Counted from the stretch's first letter, positions 50,412 to 61,566 are shown. The stretch: 64,000 nt of DNA from Syntrophomonadaceae bacterium (GCA_012729505.1 JAAYDA010000048.1:1-64000); one strand, 5' to 3'. A program made the numbers and translations. Notes: a model not told the origin generated them from the sequence alone.

Positions 50412-51836
50412 TCACATACGTAAAGGCTCTATTTTTACTTCCCCATCTTTGAGAGTAAGCATCGCATACTGAATTGGATCATTAACATTCAGGAATGACC
50501 GGCCTATGGAAATTTGAACTCCGGGATAAATAACATCCATTATTTTGATACGGCCCCTCTGCATACGATTCAATTCTTCTTCCAGCTCTAACTTTCGTTG
50601 CTGCAGTTTTTCCAGTTCCGCGTTAAGCTCCTTGTAATCCCCGAGCAAACCGGCAAGTACAACCTTCTTTTTATCAGAAATTCGATCTGGCGAAATACCG
50701 CTTTTCTGGTATGATTGCAAATACTGAGCAATACTGTCGAAGGCTTTCTTTTTTTCTGCAAAAATATGATTTAATTCTTTTTGTTCTTCTCGCAGCATTG
50801 GATTCATTCCTACCTCCAGAACGGTGTGAGATGACAGAGGTGAACCAATGACACGAGCACTTATCTCCTCTCCGGCCTGCAATACCCCGCCAACGATAAC
50901 AGCTTTGCGCCCTTCAACCCGAATGGAATTGTTGGCTCTGACATCTGATTGGAGAATGGCCTCGGAAATCTTCACATCATCCCCAGCTTCAATCCGGCAG
51001 TTTTCTGCAAAACGGGCAAATACGCTACCCCCGGCTTTTATCAGGCATTTGTTGCCTCCGGTAATGCCATTCTTTATCAGGATGTTTCCCCTCGCTATAA
51101 CTGTGGCGCCTTCAATTACTCCATTTACTTCTATATCTCCCTCAGCTTTAACCGTAAAACCCGAACTAATGCTGCCCCGGATATTAACGTCACCAACAAA
51201 ATCGATATTACCGGTGGAAAAATCAACACTGCCGGCCACGTTAAGAACCGGGCTAACCGTCAACTTACCTTCAACCATGGCAACATGACCATCAATAGCG
51301 GCATACAAATGGGTCTGCTCCTCGTTGCTTACTGTGTTTTTCCCTTTCGGCAGCAAAAGGTTTTTCCCTGAACGAGGCTTAATAACTTTGCCCAGCACAG
51401 ATACCCCTTCTCTCCCTTCAACCGGAGGAATACGAACCACTAATAAATCACCTTTGGCAACGTTCCTGACCAAATTGAGGTTTCGGAAGTCAACTTTACC
51501 GTCTTCCCCTTCAGCCGGCCTGCCTTTTTCGTCGTCTGACGAATGCGTTTCATACTCCAGCCTGCCGTCAATGCCGTCTTTGGGCAGAGTACCCCGGGCA
51601 ACCAGAACCGGTTTCCCCCAATTTTCATTACGAATCGCTTCGTTGAGACCCTTTTGTTGAATTCCCCCCGACACTTTTGCATCTTTAAGAGCCTGTAAAA
51701 GAACCTGTAATGTAACAGCTTGTCCCTGCTCTTTGGGACCATATACAGTCGCATATGCTTCCATAGCATCATCGGAAACGAATACTTTTACGTATCCGTC
51801 TTGGTCTTGGCCCTTATTCTTAGATCCGGAACTCAT
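50412..51836 (-). CDS. FapA family protein (DUF342)
   Basis: Repetitive beta-helix GSVDFSTGNIDFVGDVNIRGSISSGFTVKAEGDIEVNGVIEGATVIARGNILIKNGITG. Confidence 0.9.
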   Translation of the reverse strand: MSSGSKNKGQDQDGYVKVFVSDDAMEAYATVYGPKEQGQAVTLQVLLQALKDAKVSGGIQQKGLNEAIRNENWGKPVLVARGTLPKDGIDGRLEYETHSSDDEKGRPAEGEDGKVDFRNLNLVRNVAKGDLLVVRIPPVEGREGVSVLGKVIKPRSGKNLLLPKGKNTVSNEEQTHLYAAIDGHVAMVEGKLTVSPVLNVAGSVDFSTGNIDFVGDVNIRGSISSGFTVKAEGDIEVNGVIEGATVIARGNILIKNGITGGNKCLIKAGGSVFARFAENCRIEAGDDVKISEAILQSDVRANNSIRVEGRKAVIVGGVLQAGEEISARVIGSPLSSHTVLEVGMNPMLREEQKELNHIFAEKKKAFDSIAQYLQSYQKSGISPDRISDKKKVVLAGLLGDYKELNAELEKLQQRKLELEEELNRMQRGRIKIMDVIYPGVQISIGRSFLNVNDPIQYAMLTLKDGEVKIEPLRM

Positions 51837-51917
51837 AATCTCACCCCACCTTTCTCAAATGCCCAAATTTATTTATATGCAAATAAGCATTATTAATCGG
51901 CTTCAAGTGACCTGTGT

Positions 51918-52691
51918 TCAGAACATTTGACTTTTTTTTCGGCTTAATCGACCCCTTAAACGGTGAATCGATTTGGTATGCAACTGTGAAATCCTCGATT
52001 CGGAAAGATTTAGAACCTCACCAATCTCCTTCAGGTTTAAGCCTTCGTAATAGTATAGTCCCAATACAATTTTTTCTTTCTCAGGCAACTTTCGGATTGC
52101 TTCGGCCAGCACACTTTTCGTTTCAGACAATGCAATTATTTCTAAAGGGTTTTCAGCTTGATCATCACGCAACAGATCTATCATACGTTTACTTTGTGAA
52201 GCACTTTCTTCGCCGAGCAGAAGATCTTCCAGATAAATCATGGCAGTCACACTGGCATCTCTGACTAAAACATGGAATTTGTCCATAGTCAGGCCCAATT
52301 CGTTGGCGACTTCGATATCGGCAGCAGGACGTCCTAATGTGCTTTCCAGGTGAGCATACGCTTTTTCTAATTCTTTGCTCTTTTGTCGAATAGAGACCGG
52401 AACCCAATCCATGGCTCGCAGGCCATCGATCATTGCTCCCCGTATTCGCGCTGAAGCAAAGGTCTCGAATTTTATTTTGCGGTGAAGATCATATTTATCA
52501 GCCGCCTCAATTAAACCCTCAATTCCATCTGAAATCAATTCATCAACTTCAACATAACTAGGCAAATTAATGGCTAGTCGGTTAGCAATATACTTGACCA
52601 GATAACTATAGTGGACAATCAATTCTTCTCTGGCTATCTGATCATCATGCTCTTTATATTGCTCCCAAAGCTTCATAAGATCAAGCTTCAT
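51918..52691 (-). CDS. sigD: RNA polymerase sigma factor FliA/SigD
   Basis: KIKFETFASARIRGAMIDGLRAMDWVPVSIRQKSKELEKAYAHLE, LYYYEGLNLKEIGEVLNLSESRISQLHTKSIHRL. Confidence 0.94.
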   Translation of the reverse strand: MKLDLMKLWEQYKEHDDQIAREELIVHYSYLVKYIANRLAINLPSYVEVDELISDGIEGLIEAADKYDLHRKIKFETFASARIRGAMIDGLRAMDWVPVSIRQKSKELEKAYAHLESTLGRPAADIEVANELGLTMDKFHVLVRDASVTAMIYLEDLLLGEESASQSKRMIDLLRDDQAENPLEIIALSETKSVLAEAIRKLPEKEKIVLGLYYYEGLNLKEIGEVLNLSESRISQLHTKSIHRLRGRLSRKKSQMF

Positions 52692-53176
52692 CAGATTATC
52701 TTCTCCCCGTGACCAATGGTTCTTACCAGCAAATCACCGGATTCAGTATCAAAAATGATAGTTCTCCCGAAATTCCCTCCTGTATCCTTGGCAACAATTC
52801 TGATCTTAGCCTGGGCCAAGGCACTTTCGACTGCCTGGTCGTTTCGCAGTCCTATTTTCATAATATCGCTGGCTGCCGAAATCTTAAACATTTGGGCACC
52901 ACCAGCTATCTTAGCTACTATTCGTCTCTTAATTGCGCCTAGCTTTTCCATTTCATAAATCATATCCTCTACGGCAGTATCTGCAAATTTGGCCCTATTT
53001 TGTGCATTGCGTGCCTGAATGCTTGATGGCAACATAATATGAGCCATTCCTCCCACCTTGGCCGTTTTGTCAATTAAGCAAATACCTATACATGAACCAA
53101 GACCGGCCGTAATTAATCTGTCAGGGCTACGGACCACCTTAAGCTCCGCCATCCCAACTTGCTTCAAATCGGACAT
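52691..53176 (-). CDS. cheD: Chemoreceptor glutamine deamidase CheD
   Basis: LITAGLGSCIGICLIDKTAKVGGMAHIMLPSS, KDTGGNFGRTIIFDTESGDLLV. Confidence 0.94.
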   Translation of the reverse strand: MSDLKQVGMAELKVVRSPDRLITAGLGSCIGICLIDKTAKVGGMAHIMLPSSIQARNAQNRAKFADTAVEDMIYEMEKLGAIKRRIVAKIAGGAQMFKISAASDIMKIGLRNDQAVESALAQAKIRIVAKDTGGNFGRTIIFDTESGDLLVRTIGHGEKII

Positions 53177-53797
53177 TCAGAATATCACCCCAAGCGCGGT
53201 AAGTATTTTGTTTAGGCTTCCAGGCTCCGGCAGCATGAAAAGATGTCCGATTATATCGTACTCTTCCCGATTGAATTTGTTTTCTACAACCAAGACATGG
53301 TCACCCAATTCCCCAAATTGAGCCAATATGCTATCAAGGATGGCCCCTGCCATGTCAACAACCAGATCAGGTACAGTAGGGACAAATTGCATCCCGGTAA
53401 AGGACGCTAATGCATTCAGATATGTACCGGTAATAATATTTCCTACCTCTGATATAGCAGACAACGACATTTCATCGAGGATTTTGTGGTAGCCTGGCGG
53501 CTGACCCATTAATAAATCCACCAACAAAAGGGCTTTGTCAATTGATAACAAGAACAGCATGTTAGTAGTGGCAGAACCGGTTACCATCAGATAGACCCCC
53601 ACCACTGCGTTACCTGCACCACCAACCATATCGGCTACTTTGTTGAAAGGTACTATTCCAACCTGTGGCACGGACATTTCCACTCTGGCTCCAGTCATGG
53701 TAGCCAGAGCAGTAGCAGCATTGCCGGCCCCTACATTACCTACTTCTTTGAGAGCATCAATTTGTAAACCAGTTAAATCAGAAAAATCTTGAATCAT
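53177..53797 (-). CDS. cheC: Chemotaxis protein CheC
   Basis: LQIDALKEVGNVGAGNAATALATMTGARVEMSVP, second SAISEVGNIITGTYLNALASFTG motif. Confidence 0.93.
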   Translation of the reverse strand: MIQDFSDLTGLQIDALKEVGNVGAGNAATALATMTGARVEMSVPQVGIVPFNKVADMVGGAGNAVVGVYLMVTGSATTNMLFLLSIDKALLLVDLLMGQPPGYHKILDEMSLSAISEVGNIITGTYLNALASFTGMQFVPTVPDLVVDMAGAILDSILAQFGELGDHVLVVENKFNREEYDIIGHLFMLPEPGSLNKILTALGVIF

Positions 53798-53815
53798 AAT
53801 TCTCAGCCTGCCTTT

Positions 53816-54262
53816 TTAAGTCAACCCAAACAGTTTTCTAAAATCCAATAAAAGCATAAGTCTATCATCAACTTTGCCGACTCCCTTAATAAAGTCCGAT
53901 TCAATCCCATTATAGATGTTGCCAGCATCCTCGATTTGGTCCTGATCTATCTTCAAAACCTCTGCCACCGCATCCACAATTATTCCGGCTCTGATATCAT
54001 CAAAATAAAACACAATAATGCGATGATCGTTGTTATCTTCAGTGGGTGTTATTCCAAAACGTTTGTGCAGATTAAAGATCGGTATAACATTTCCCCTAAG
54101 GTTTATGACGCCTTCAATACTTCGCCCCACCTTGGGCACTCTGGTTATACTAAGAACCTTTATTATTTCCTGGACGGTAAGAATATCGACTCCGAATAAA
54201 TTGGTTCCCAAGTTGAAAGCTACTATCTGAGTGTCTTTGTTAAATGTGTCAGACAATGTCAT
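53816..54262 (-). CDS. cheW: Chemotaxis coupling protein CheW
   Basis: IVAFNLGTNLFGVDILTVQEIIKVLSITRVPKVGRSIEGVINLRGNVIPIFNL. Confidence 0.94.
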   Translation of the reverse strand: MTLSDTFNKDTQIVAFNLGTNLFGVDILTVQEIIKVLSITRVPKVGRSIEGVINLRGNVIPIFNLHKRFGITPTEDNNDHRIIVFYFDDIRAGIIVDAVAEVLKIDQDQIEDAGNIYNGIESDFIKGVGKVDDRLMLLLDFRKLFGLT

Positions 54263-54277
54263 GTCCCCACCTCCTGT

Positions 54278-56308
54278 TTAAATTAAAGTGCCCACATCCA
54301 ATATCAATGAGACTCCTCCATCTCCCAGTATAGTGGCCCCTGCAAATCCAGAAATACCATCCATTAATTTACCCAAAGATTTAATCACGACCTCCTGTTG
54401 CCCCAACATAGAATCTACTACCATTCCCACTTGCTTTTCTCCCTTGCGTACTACAACTACATACATGGTATCACTGGCGTAATCTGACGGCGGAACTTCC
54501 AATAAAGATCTGGCCCTCACTAACGGTAATACTGTGCCTCTCAGGACAATGACTTCCTGTGAGTGAATCATCTTTATTTCATTTTCCGTAATCATAGTTG
54601 TCTCATCTACCGAGAAAAGCGGAATTGCGTAAGTATCAGTACCAACCTGAACTAGTAATGCCTGAAGAATAGCCAAGGTTAAAGGCAGCCTGATCCTGAA
54701 TGTCGTTCCTTCACCTGGTTTAGTTTGGACATGGATTTCTCCATTAAGGCTTTCAATTTTGCTTTTCACCACATCCAATCCCACTCCTCGTCCAGACACA
54801 TCGGTTATATTTTTTGCAGTGCTAAAACCAGGTCTGAAAACTAATTGCAGGATTTCATCCGTACTGAGTTCATTTACTGACTGAGCTGTCAGGATTCCCT
54901 TGTCTATGGCAGTATTTTTAATTGACTCAACATCAAAACCACCACCATCATCTATCACCTCAATAAACACGTTATTACCTTGATAACGAGCAATTAAGCG
55001 TACCGTCCCGGTCAATGGCTTACCGGCAGCCTTTCTGACATGAGCCTCCTCAATTCCATGATCAACCGCATTTCTCAACAAATGCACCAAAGGATCACCA
55101 ATTTCATCAATGACCGTCCGATCAAGCTCGGTTTCTTTTCCTTCAATTATAAATTCAATATCTTTGCCTTCATCTTTAGCAAGATCTCTTATCATTCTGG
55201 GGAACCGATTAAACACATTTTCTATGGGAACCATACGAACCTTCATTACAATATTCTGAAGATCGTTGGTAATACGTTCAATCTGCTCCACCACTTCATT
55301 TAAGTCGTTATGTTTTTGGGTTGATCCAATCTGCTCTAATCGTCCTTTGTTGATTACCAGCTCACCTACCAGGTTTAACAGGATGTCCAATTTTTCAATA
55401 TCAACTCTTACGGTCTGTTTAACTTTATGAGTTTTTATCACTTCATCTGTTTGATTTATCATTGCCCCGTTTTTTTCCTGTATTATCGGTGGTGATGAAT
55501 AAGACCAGCTTGGTCCGCTGATGGGTTTAATAGTCTTTACTTCGACTTCTGAAATATTGTTGATTCGCTGGAGAATAGTATCCCCATCCAATCCGTTGAC
55601 TAAGATTATGTGGAATTCCTTTTCAAATTTGCCTTCATCGAGATCTTCAGCCAAAGGATACGTTTTTATAATCTCTCCATCAGCTTCCAACGCCTTAAAG
55701 ACCATAAATACCCGCACCGACTTCATCAGACAATCCTTGGCAATATCGATTGCAATATAATAGGCATTAAGATTTTTGGCATGAACTTCTTTAATAATAG
55801 TCATGTCATATTCGTTGAGTTTAAAAGGCATTTCAATGTTAACAAGTTCGCCTGAGGCTTTTTGTTCCTGGTTGTAATCCTGCCCTGATTCCTCAGAAAT
55901 GATGGTTGGATGCTCCGGCTGATCTCCACTAATTAAGTATTCAAGTTTCTCAATTAGGTCTGTACCGCTAACCCCATTCGACTGGCCCTCCTGAATGCTT
56001 TCCGTAATCATTTGCAGGCGGTCCAGGCAGTCCAGGAGTACATCAATCACCATACCATCGGCTATCATTACCCCATCCTTTAATCTTGTAAGCACATCTT
56101 CCATATGATGAGTAAGTTCAGCCATATTATTGAAGCCCATAGTGGCTGACATGCCTTTAAGAGTATGAGCCGATCGAAATATTTCATTAATACTGGATAA
56201 ATTCCTGGGGTCCTTTTCCAACTCTAAAAGCCCTTTGCTTAGGATTAATAGATGCTCCTTGCCTTCTTCAATAAAGACATCCAGGTATTGTGACATGTCC
56301 ATATTCAT
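54278..56308 (-). CDS. cheA: Chemotaxis histidine kinase CheA
   Basis: Hpt FRSAHTLKGMSATMGF, LVHLLRNAVDHGIE, FSTAKNITDVSGRGVGLDVVKSKI, C-terminal CheW-like domain. Confidence 0.95.
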   Translation of the reverse strand: MNMDMSQYLDVFIEEGKEHLLILSKGLLELEKDPRNLSSINEIFRSAHTLKGMSATMGFNNMAELTHHMEDVLTRLKDGVMIADGMVIDVLLDCLDRLQMITESIQEGQSNGVSGTDLIEKLEYLISGDQPEHPTIISEESGQDYNQEQKASGELVNIEMPFKLNEYDMTIIKEVHAKNLNAYYIAIDIAKDCLMKSVRVFMVFKALEADGEIIKTYPLAEDLDEGKFEKEFHIILVNGLDGDTILQRINNISEVEVKTIKPISGPSWSYSSPPIIQEKNGAMINQTDEVIKTHKVKQTVRVDIEKLDILLNLVGELVINKGRLEQIGSTQKHNDLNEVVEQIERITNDLQNIVMKVRMVPIENVFNRFPRMIRDLAKDEGKDIEFIIEGKETELDRTVIDEIGDPLVHLLRNAVDHGIEEAHVRKAAGKPLTGTVRLIARYQGNNVFIEVIDDGGGFDVESIKNTAIDKGILTAQSVNELSTDEILQLVFRPGFSTAKNITDVSGRGVGLDVVKSKIESLNGEIHVQTKPGEGTTFRIRLPLTLAILQALLVQVGTDTYAIPLFSVDETTMITENEIKMIHSQEVIVLRGTVLPLVRARSLLEVPPSDYASDTMYVVVVRKGEKQVGMVVDSMLGQQEVVIKSLGKLMDGISGFAGATILGDGGVSLILDVGTLI

Positions 56309-56373
56309 TGTTCTACCTCCCCAATCGTTTCCTCACTACAGCAACCCCCGCCACTAAAATCATATTTATTGAG

Positions 56374-57432
56374 CTAGAGAACCATCTCAGCAATAGCATT
56401 GGCTATATTCTGCAGGGGTAAAATCTTATCAGCATTGCCTGTCTCGATGACCGCTTTGGGCATTCCATAAACTATGCAAGTAGAACTATCTTCGGCAATG
56501 ACCTTGCCGCCCTTACTCTTAACCCAACTGGCTCCCTTTGCTCCGTCTTGTCCCATACCGGTCATAATGACGGTTATTATCTTTGACCAGTATTCGTTGA
56601 CAACGGAATCAAGCATGGCATCAACTGACGGCCGATGTCCGGAAACCAAATTATCCTGAGTTAAATTAACCATTAGCCGGCGATTGGAGGAATCCGCCGA
56701 TCGCCTTACCTTCAAATGAAAATCTCCAGGAGCTATATATACACACCCCCTTAAAATTCGCTCACCATCTTCAGCTTCTTTCACTCGTAGTGAAGAAAGA
56801 CGATCTAATCTTTCAGCCAGAGAGCGAGTGAATCCGGAAGGCATATGCTGAACCACCAGAACTGCGGCCCCCAAATTGCCCGGTAGTTTGGGAATCACCT
56901 CATGAAGAGCCTTGGGACCGCCTGTTGAAGTACCAATCAGCACCAATTTTCCAGGAGTATCATTAGCACTGATAGCGGTCTTTATCGGCTTTGTTTTCTT
57001 AATAATTGGCTGGACACTCTGTTTTCTTAGTCGATAACGAGTGGCAGCTGCAATCTTTATCTTTCGTGTTATTTCGCCGGCGGTATTATTGATTCCCATT
57101 GTGCCGGAAGGCTTGGAGATGAAATCAACAGCTCCCAAACAGAGTGCTTTCATGGTGGCATCTGCACCACGTTGGGTCAGGCTGCTCAACATAATAACCG
57201 GCAACGGGTCTTCGCTCATAATCTTTTCCAATGCCTGCAGACCGTTCATTATTGGCATTTCTACATCCATAGTAATTACATCAATGTCTACTGTCTTTAT
57301 CAGTTTCAGTGCTTCCTGCCCGTTACGAGCAGTCGCGACAACTCTCATATCGGGCTGTGCCGTGATTATGTCGCCGATAACCTTCCTCATAAATGCCGAA
57401 TCATCTACCACCATTACTTTAATATCGTTCAC
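56374..57432 (-). CDS. cheB: Protein-glutamate methylesterase CheB
   Basis: Receiver domain KVMVVDDSAFMRKVIGDII..VITMDVEMPIMNG, catalytic IGTSTGGPKALHEVIPKLP. Confidence 0.95.
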   Translation of the reverse strand: MNDIKVMVVDDSAFMRKVIGDIITAQPDMRVVATARNGQEALKLIKTVDIDVITMDVEMPIMNGLQALEKIMSEDPLPVIMLSSLTQRGADATMKALCLGAVDFISKPSGTMGINNTAGEITRKIKIAAATRYRLRKQSVQPIIKKTKPIKTAISANDTPGKLVLIGTSTGGPKALHEVIPKLPGNLGAAVLVVQHMPSGFTRSLAERLDRLSSLRVKEAEDGERILRGCVYIAPGDFHLKVRRSADSSNRRLMVNLTQDNLVSGHRPSVDAMLDSVVNEYWSKIITVIMTGMGQDGAKGASWVKSKGGKVIAEDSSTCIVYGMPKAVIETGNADKILPLQNIANAIAEMVL

Positions 57433-57467
57433 GACCTCTCCCTCCTCATATCCTTTTCAGCGACAAA

Positions 57468-58364
57468 TTACTCCAATGATTTTACAAGGCGACGAAAAAA
57501 GTCCTTAATCCCAATAGGTTCAACCCTTGGTTGAGCATTTACTCCGCACAAGCTATGAGCAATCCCCCTTACATTTTGTGCGGCTATACTGGATGGCGCC
57601 ATGAGCATCAATGCCTGTTGCTGCATAACCGCATTATGTACTTTGGAGTCCTCCATTACATGTCCTAAAATATTAACCTTAACGTTTAAAAATCTTTTGC
57701 ACACATATTCTATATTTTTCCCAACCGCATCTCCTTCTGACTTAGACTCAACCCGATTTACAATCAGGTGGAATTTTCCCCGAGCTTTTCGAAGGGTAGC
57801 GGTCTTTATAATTCCATAAGCATCGGTTATTGAAGTAGGCTCAGGGGTAGTTACAATTATGATTTCATCGGCTGTTAAGGCAAAATTCAACACATTACTG
57901 GCAATCCCCGCTCCTGTATCAACAATAAGGTAATCACTTTCTCCATCCAAGCTTCCCAACTCGTCCACTATCATTCGGAGATCCCACTCCTTCAAATCAG
58001 CCATTTGAAAAATACCAGAGCCTCCCGGTATTATTTGAATTCCTTTGGGACCGGTTATCATTATTTCCCGAATGCTTTTCTCTCTTTTAATAAGATCGTA
58101 AAGATTGTACCGGGGGATTAATCCCACAATAATGTCAACATTACCCAAGCCCATATCGGCATCCAACAGAATAACCTTTTCTCCCAATTCACTGATGCTT
58201 ATTGCCAGGTTCAAAGCAATATTGGTCTTGCCAACTCCACCCTTCCCGCTGGTAACAGCAATAACTCTGGTGTGTTTCCGTTTCGGCACAGTATCTATCT
58301 CAGCTTCAATTTGCTGTTTAACATTCCGGGTTAAAATCCTCAATTTTTCGGCTTGATCTTTCAT
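57468..58364 (-). CDS. flhG: MinD/ParA-like ATPase FlhG (YlxH)
   Basis: VIAVTSGKGGVGKTNIALNLAISISELGEKVILLDADMGLGNVDIIVGL. Confidence 0.93.
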   Translation of the reverse strand: MKDQAEKLRILTRNVKQQIEAEIDTVPKRKHTRVIAVTSGKGGVGKTNIALNLAISISELGEKVILLDADMGLGNVDIIVGLIPRYNLYDLIKREKSIREIMITGPKGIQIIPGGSGIFQMADLKEWDLRMIVDELGSLDGESDYLIVDTGAGIASNVLNFALTADEIIIVTTPEPTSITDAYGIIKTATLRKARGKFHLIVNRVESKSEGDAVGKNIEYVCKRFLNVKVNILGHVMEDSKVHNAVMQQQALMLMAPSSIAAQNVRGIAHSLCGVNAQPRVEPIGIKDFFRRLVKSLE

Positions 58365-59503
58365 GCCAACAAATCATCTCCCACCACCAGACGAGCCAAT
58401 CGGGAACTATCTGGCAATTCAATGTCGTCGGGAACGTTTTGTCCATTTGTGACATAGGATAATCGTTTCCTGGTATGGGTAACAACATTTAGGATTGGTC
58501 CATAACACGTGGTTTCATCCAGTTTGGTGAATATAATTTTATCTATATTAAGGGTGCCGAATTTGCTTAAAGCCTCTTGAAGATCAGATGTTCGGGTAGT
58601 GGCACTTAACACTAAAAATGTTTCGTCAGGGTTTGCGGCTTCGATGAATTTAACGAGGTCCGCCATTTGATCCTCATTGCGCGGGCTTCGTCCTGCCGTA
58701 TCAATCAGAATTATGTCATAGGATAAAAATCGATCAATAGCTGTCTTTAGGTCCTGAGGTTTAAATACTACCTCCAGAGGTAAGCCAATAATATCAGTGT
58801 AGGTCTTTAACTGTTCCACAGCTGCGATTCTATAAGTATCAATGGTAATTAGCGCAACCTTTTTGCCTTCACCCAAACTGAATTTGGCCGCCAGCTTGGC
58901 AATAGTAGTGGTTTTTCCAACCCCGGTTGGACCAATAAGAGTGACAATGCGAGGTTGGCGGTCTCTGAATTCAATTCCCTGTGGTGTCTTAAAAAGCTCA
59001 GCAATTACCTGGATACTCATCTCGCGTACACGAGAGGGCTGGCTTAGCTCCTCTTCCTTCATTCTGGTTTCCACTGTTTTAACTATTTTATTGGCCAGCT
59101 TTTCATCAACTTCTCTGCCCATCAGTGCTTTATGAAGTATTTTCCCTTGACGACTGCGAGCCTGGAACTGGCTTTCAGCCATTTGTTCCCGCAGCCCTTC
59201 CACCATATATTTCATCCCTTTAATCTCTTCCATTACTTCCAGGATAGAAGAATCTTTTTCACTTCTCAGAACAGACTTATTTCCGGTCCGGTTATTGGCA
59301 GATGAAGAAGGCAGGGAAATACTGTTGCCATAATTGTTATCAATCGCTACGGTGATTTCGCACTTTTCTTTGGCAAACAACCCGAAAAATCCGCCTTTCC
59401 TGAATTTGCGGCTGTGAAGGATTATGGCGTCATTACCCATTTGCTCTTCAGCTTGTTTCATGGCCTCGGGAAAAGAGTCTGCTACAAACCTTTTGATTTT
59501 CAT
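58361..59503 (-). CDS. flhF: Flagellar SRP-like GTPase FlhF
   Basis: GPTGVGKTTTIAKLAAKF, DTAGRSPRN, TKLDETTCYGPILNV. Confidence 0.95.
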   Translation of the reverse strand: MKIKRFVADSFPEAMKQAEEQMGNDAIILHSRKFRKGGFFGLFAKEKCEITVAIDNNYGNSISLPSSSANNRTGNKSVLRSEKDSSILEVMEEIKGMKYMVEGLREQMAESQFQARSRQGKILHKALMGREVDEKLANKIVKTVETRMKEEELSQPSRVREMSIQVIAELFKTPQGIEFRDRQPRIVTLIGPTGVGKTTTIAKLAAKFSLGEGKKVALITIDTYRIAAVEQLKTYTDIIGLPLEVVFKPQDLKTAIDRFLSYDIILIDTAGRSPRNEDQMADLVKFIEAANPDETFLVLSATTRTSDLQEALSKFGTLNIDKIIFTKLDETTCYGPILNVVTHTRKRLSYVTNGQNVPDDIELPDSSRLARLVVGDDLLA

Positions 59504-61566
59504 CCAGAAATCATCCCCATTATATCAAGATCCACATTAGTCTCGATTTCGTTATATGATAGTACGACTACTCCCGGCATGAATTTCTCCAGCAGCTTCT
59601 TAAAATAGATCCGCAGAACGGGCGCACAAAGAATAATCAGGTTTTGTCCTTTGGTTGACAATCTATCATTATGCCGGTTTAATTGTCCCACCATGTTTTG
59701 AGCACGGCTGGGATCAATGGCTAAATATGAACCAAAATCACTTGATTGCAACGAATCTCTGAGATATTCTTCAAAACCGGGATCCAGCGTAATCACAGTC
59801 ATACGATTGTCTTCTCCCACGTACAATGTGGTAATATGACGCTTCAGAGCTTGCCGAACATATTCCGTGAGGATATCCGGGTCCTTGGTCAGCTTGGCAT
59901 AATCCGCAAGGGCCTCCAGAATGGTGTCAATATCTCTTATGGGCACTTGTTCCAACAGTAGATTTGACAGCACCTTCTGAATATCACCCAATGCCAGCAT
60001 ATCTGGTATCAACTCATTGACCACGGCCGGATTATTTTGCTTAACATAGTCAATCATGGTCTGAACCTCTTGGCGACCCAATAACTCATGAGCTCGTTTC
60101 TTAACGGTCTGAGTCAAATGAGTCGCTACTACAGCCGGTGGATCAACTACTGTATATCCCTTTGCTTCTGCCTCTTTTCTATCCTGGGTATCTACCCATC
60201 GGGCCGGTAATTTAAAGGCAGGTTCTTCAGTATCTATGCCCCTGAGCTCTAAATCATTTTCGATTCCCGGGCCAATAGCTAAATAACTGTCAATATAAAG
60301 CTCTCCCCTAGCCACTTCCAGTCCTTTGATCTTGATCAGATACTGGTTGGGCTTAAGCTGCATGTTATCACGGATTCTGATGGGAGGTACTATGAACCCC
60401 AGTTCAACCGCAGCCTGTCTGCGGATCATTATTATGCGATCAAGGAGATCGCCCCCTTGGTCGGCATCTACCAGGGGAATCAAACTATAACCAATTTCCA
60501 ATTCCATCTTTTCAACCCGCAGTAATTGCATGACGTTTTCAGGTTTTTTAATCTCATGGGCCTCTTCCAGTTCTTCCGCCTCCCGGTCCGAATCTTCCTT
60601 CTTAATGGCATTTCTCATAAGAAATCCCCAAGCAATAAAAATAGCGGCAATTACAAACATCGGTGCTTTAGGCAGCCCAATCAGTCCAAGTGCCACCAGC
60701 ACTCCCGCTGCCAAAAACAAAACCCGCGAATCTGAGAAAACTTGAGTGAAAAGCTCCTGTCCCAAATCTGTTTCTGAGGCTGACCGGGTTACTACTATGC
60801 CAACTGCAGTGGAAATTAATAAAGCGGGAATTTGGGTTACCAAGCCATCCCCAACCGTTAAAATTGTATATCTGTGGGCGGCCTCAGCCAAAGTAAATCC
60901 TTTTTGCAATACTCCTATGGCCAGGCCCCCTACGATATTTATAATGACGATGACTATTCCCGCTATTGCATCTCCCTTTACAAACTTGCTGGCCCCGTCC
61001 ATTGCGCCATAAAAATCAGCTTCTCTTTGAATATTACGGCGTCTTCCTCGGGCTTCTCCTTCATCAATGATACCGGCATTCAAATCGGCATCAATAGCCA
61101 TTTGCTTGCCTGGCATGGCATCCAGGGTAAAGCGGGCTGCCACCTCTGAAACCCGCTCTGCACCCTTAGTAATAACGATAAATTGGACTACCACTAAAAT
61201 CAGGAAGATGACAAAGCCTACTATCATATCACCTTTGACTACGAAGCTGCCAAAAGCATGAATAACCTGGCCCGCATCAGCTTCCCCCAGAATCAACCGG
61301 GTAGCGGATATGTTCAATGAAAGCCTTAAAAGCGTAGTAATTAACAGCAGTGACGGGAAGACGGAAAATTCCAGCGGACTCAAATTAAACATGGCCACCA
61401 GAAGTATCACTAAAGCAAAACTAATGTTAAAAGTCAAAAGAATATCAAGGATTTCGCTGGGTACAGGTATGATCATCATCATAACCGCACCAACAACTCC
61501 AATTGCTACCAGGAGGCCGGAATTTGCTATAAGCTTATTTATTTTCGAACCTTGAGCATAGTCCAA
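59500..61566 (-). CDS. flhA: Flagellar export apparatus protein FlhA
   Basis: FPSLLLITTLLRLSLNISATRLIL, RFTLDAMPGKQMAIDADLNAGIIDEGEARGRR. Confidence 0.96.
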   Translation of the reverse strand: MDYAQGSKINKLIANSGLLVAIGVVGAVMMMIIPVPSEILDILLTFNISFALVILLVAMFNLSPLEFSVFPSLLLITTLLRLSLNISATRLILGEADAGQVIHAFGSFVVKGDMIVGFVIFLILVVVQFIVITKGAERVSEVAARFTLDAMPGKQMAIDADLNAGIIDEGEARGRRRNIQREADFYGAMDGASKFVKGDAIAGIVIVIINIVGGLAIGVLQKGFTLAEAAHRYTILTVGDGLVTQIPALLISTAVGIVVTRSASETDLGQELFTQVFSDSRVLFLAAGVLVALGLIGLPKAPMFVIAAIFIAWGFLMRNAIKKEDSDREAEELEEAHEIKKPENVMQLLRVEKMELEIGYSLIPLVDADQGGDLLDRIIMIRRQAAVELGFIVPPIRIRDNMQLKPNQYLIKIKGLEVARGELYIDSYLAIGPGIENDLELRGIDTEEPAFKLPARWVDTQDRKEAEAKGYTVVDPPAVVATHLTQTVKKRAHELLGRQEVQTMIDYVKQNNPAVVNELIPDMLALGDIQKVLSNLLLEQVPIRDIDTILEALADYAKLTKDPDILTEYVRQALKRHITTLYVGEDNRMTVITLDPGFEEYLRDSLQSSDFGSYLAIDPSRAQNMVGQLNRHNDRLSTKGQNLIILCAPVLRIYFKKLLEKFMPGVVVLSYNEIETNVDLDIMGMISG

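Noticed and set aside
54278-57432. Unusual chemotaxis locus lacking cheY and cheR
   Set aside because: In many Firmicutes these genes lie elsewhere in the fla/che operon or genome; absence within this window is not informative.
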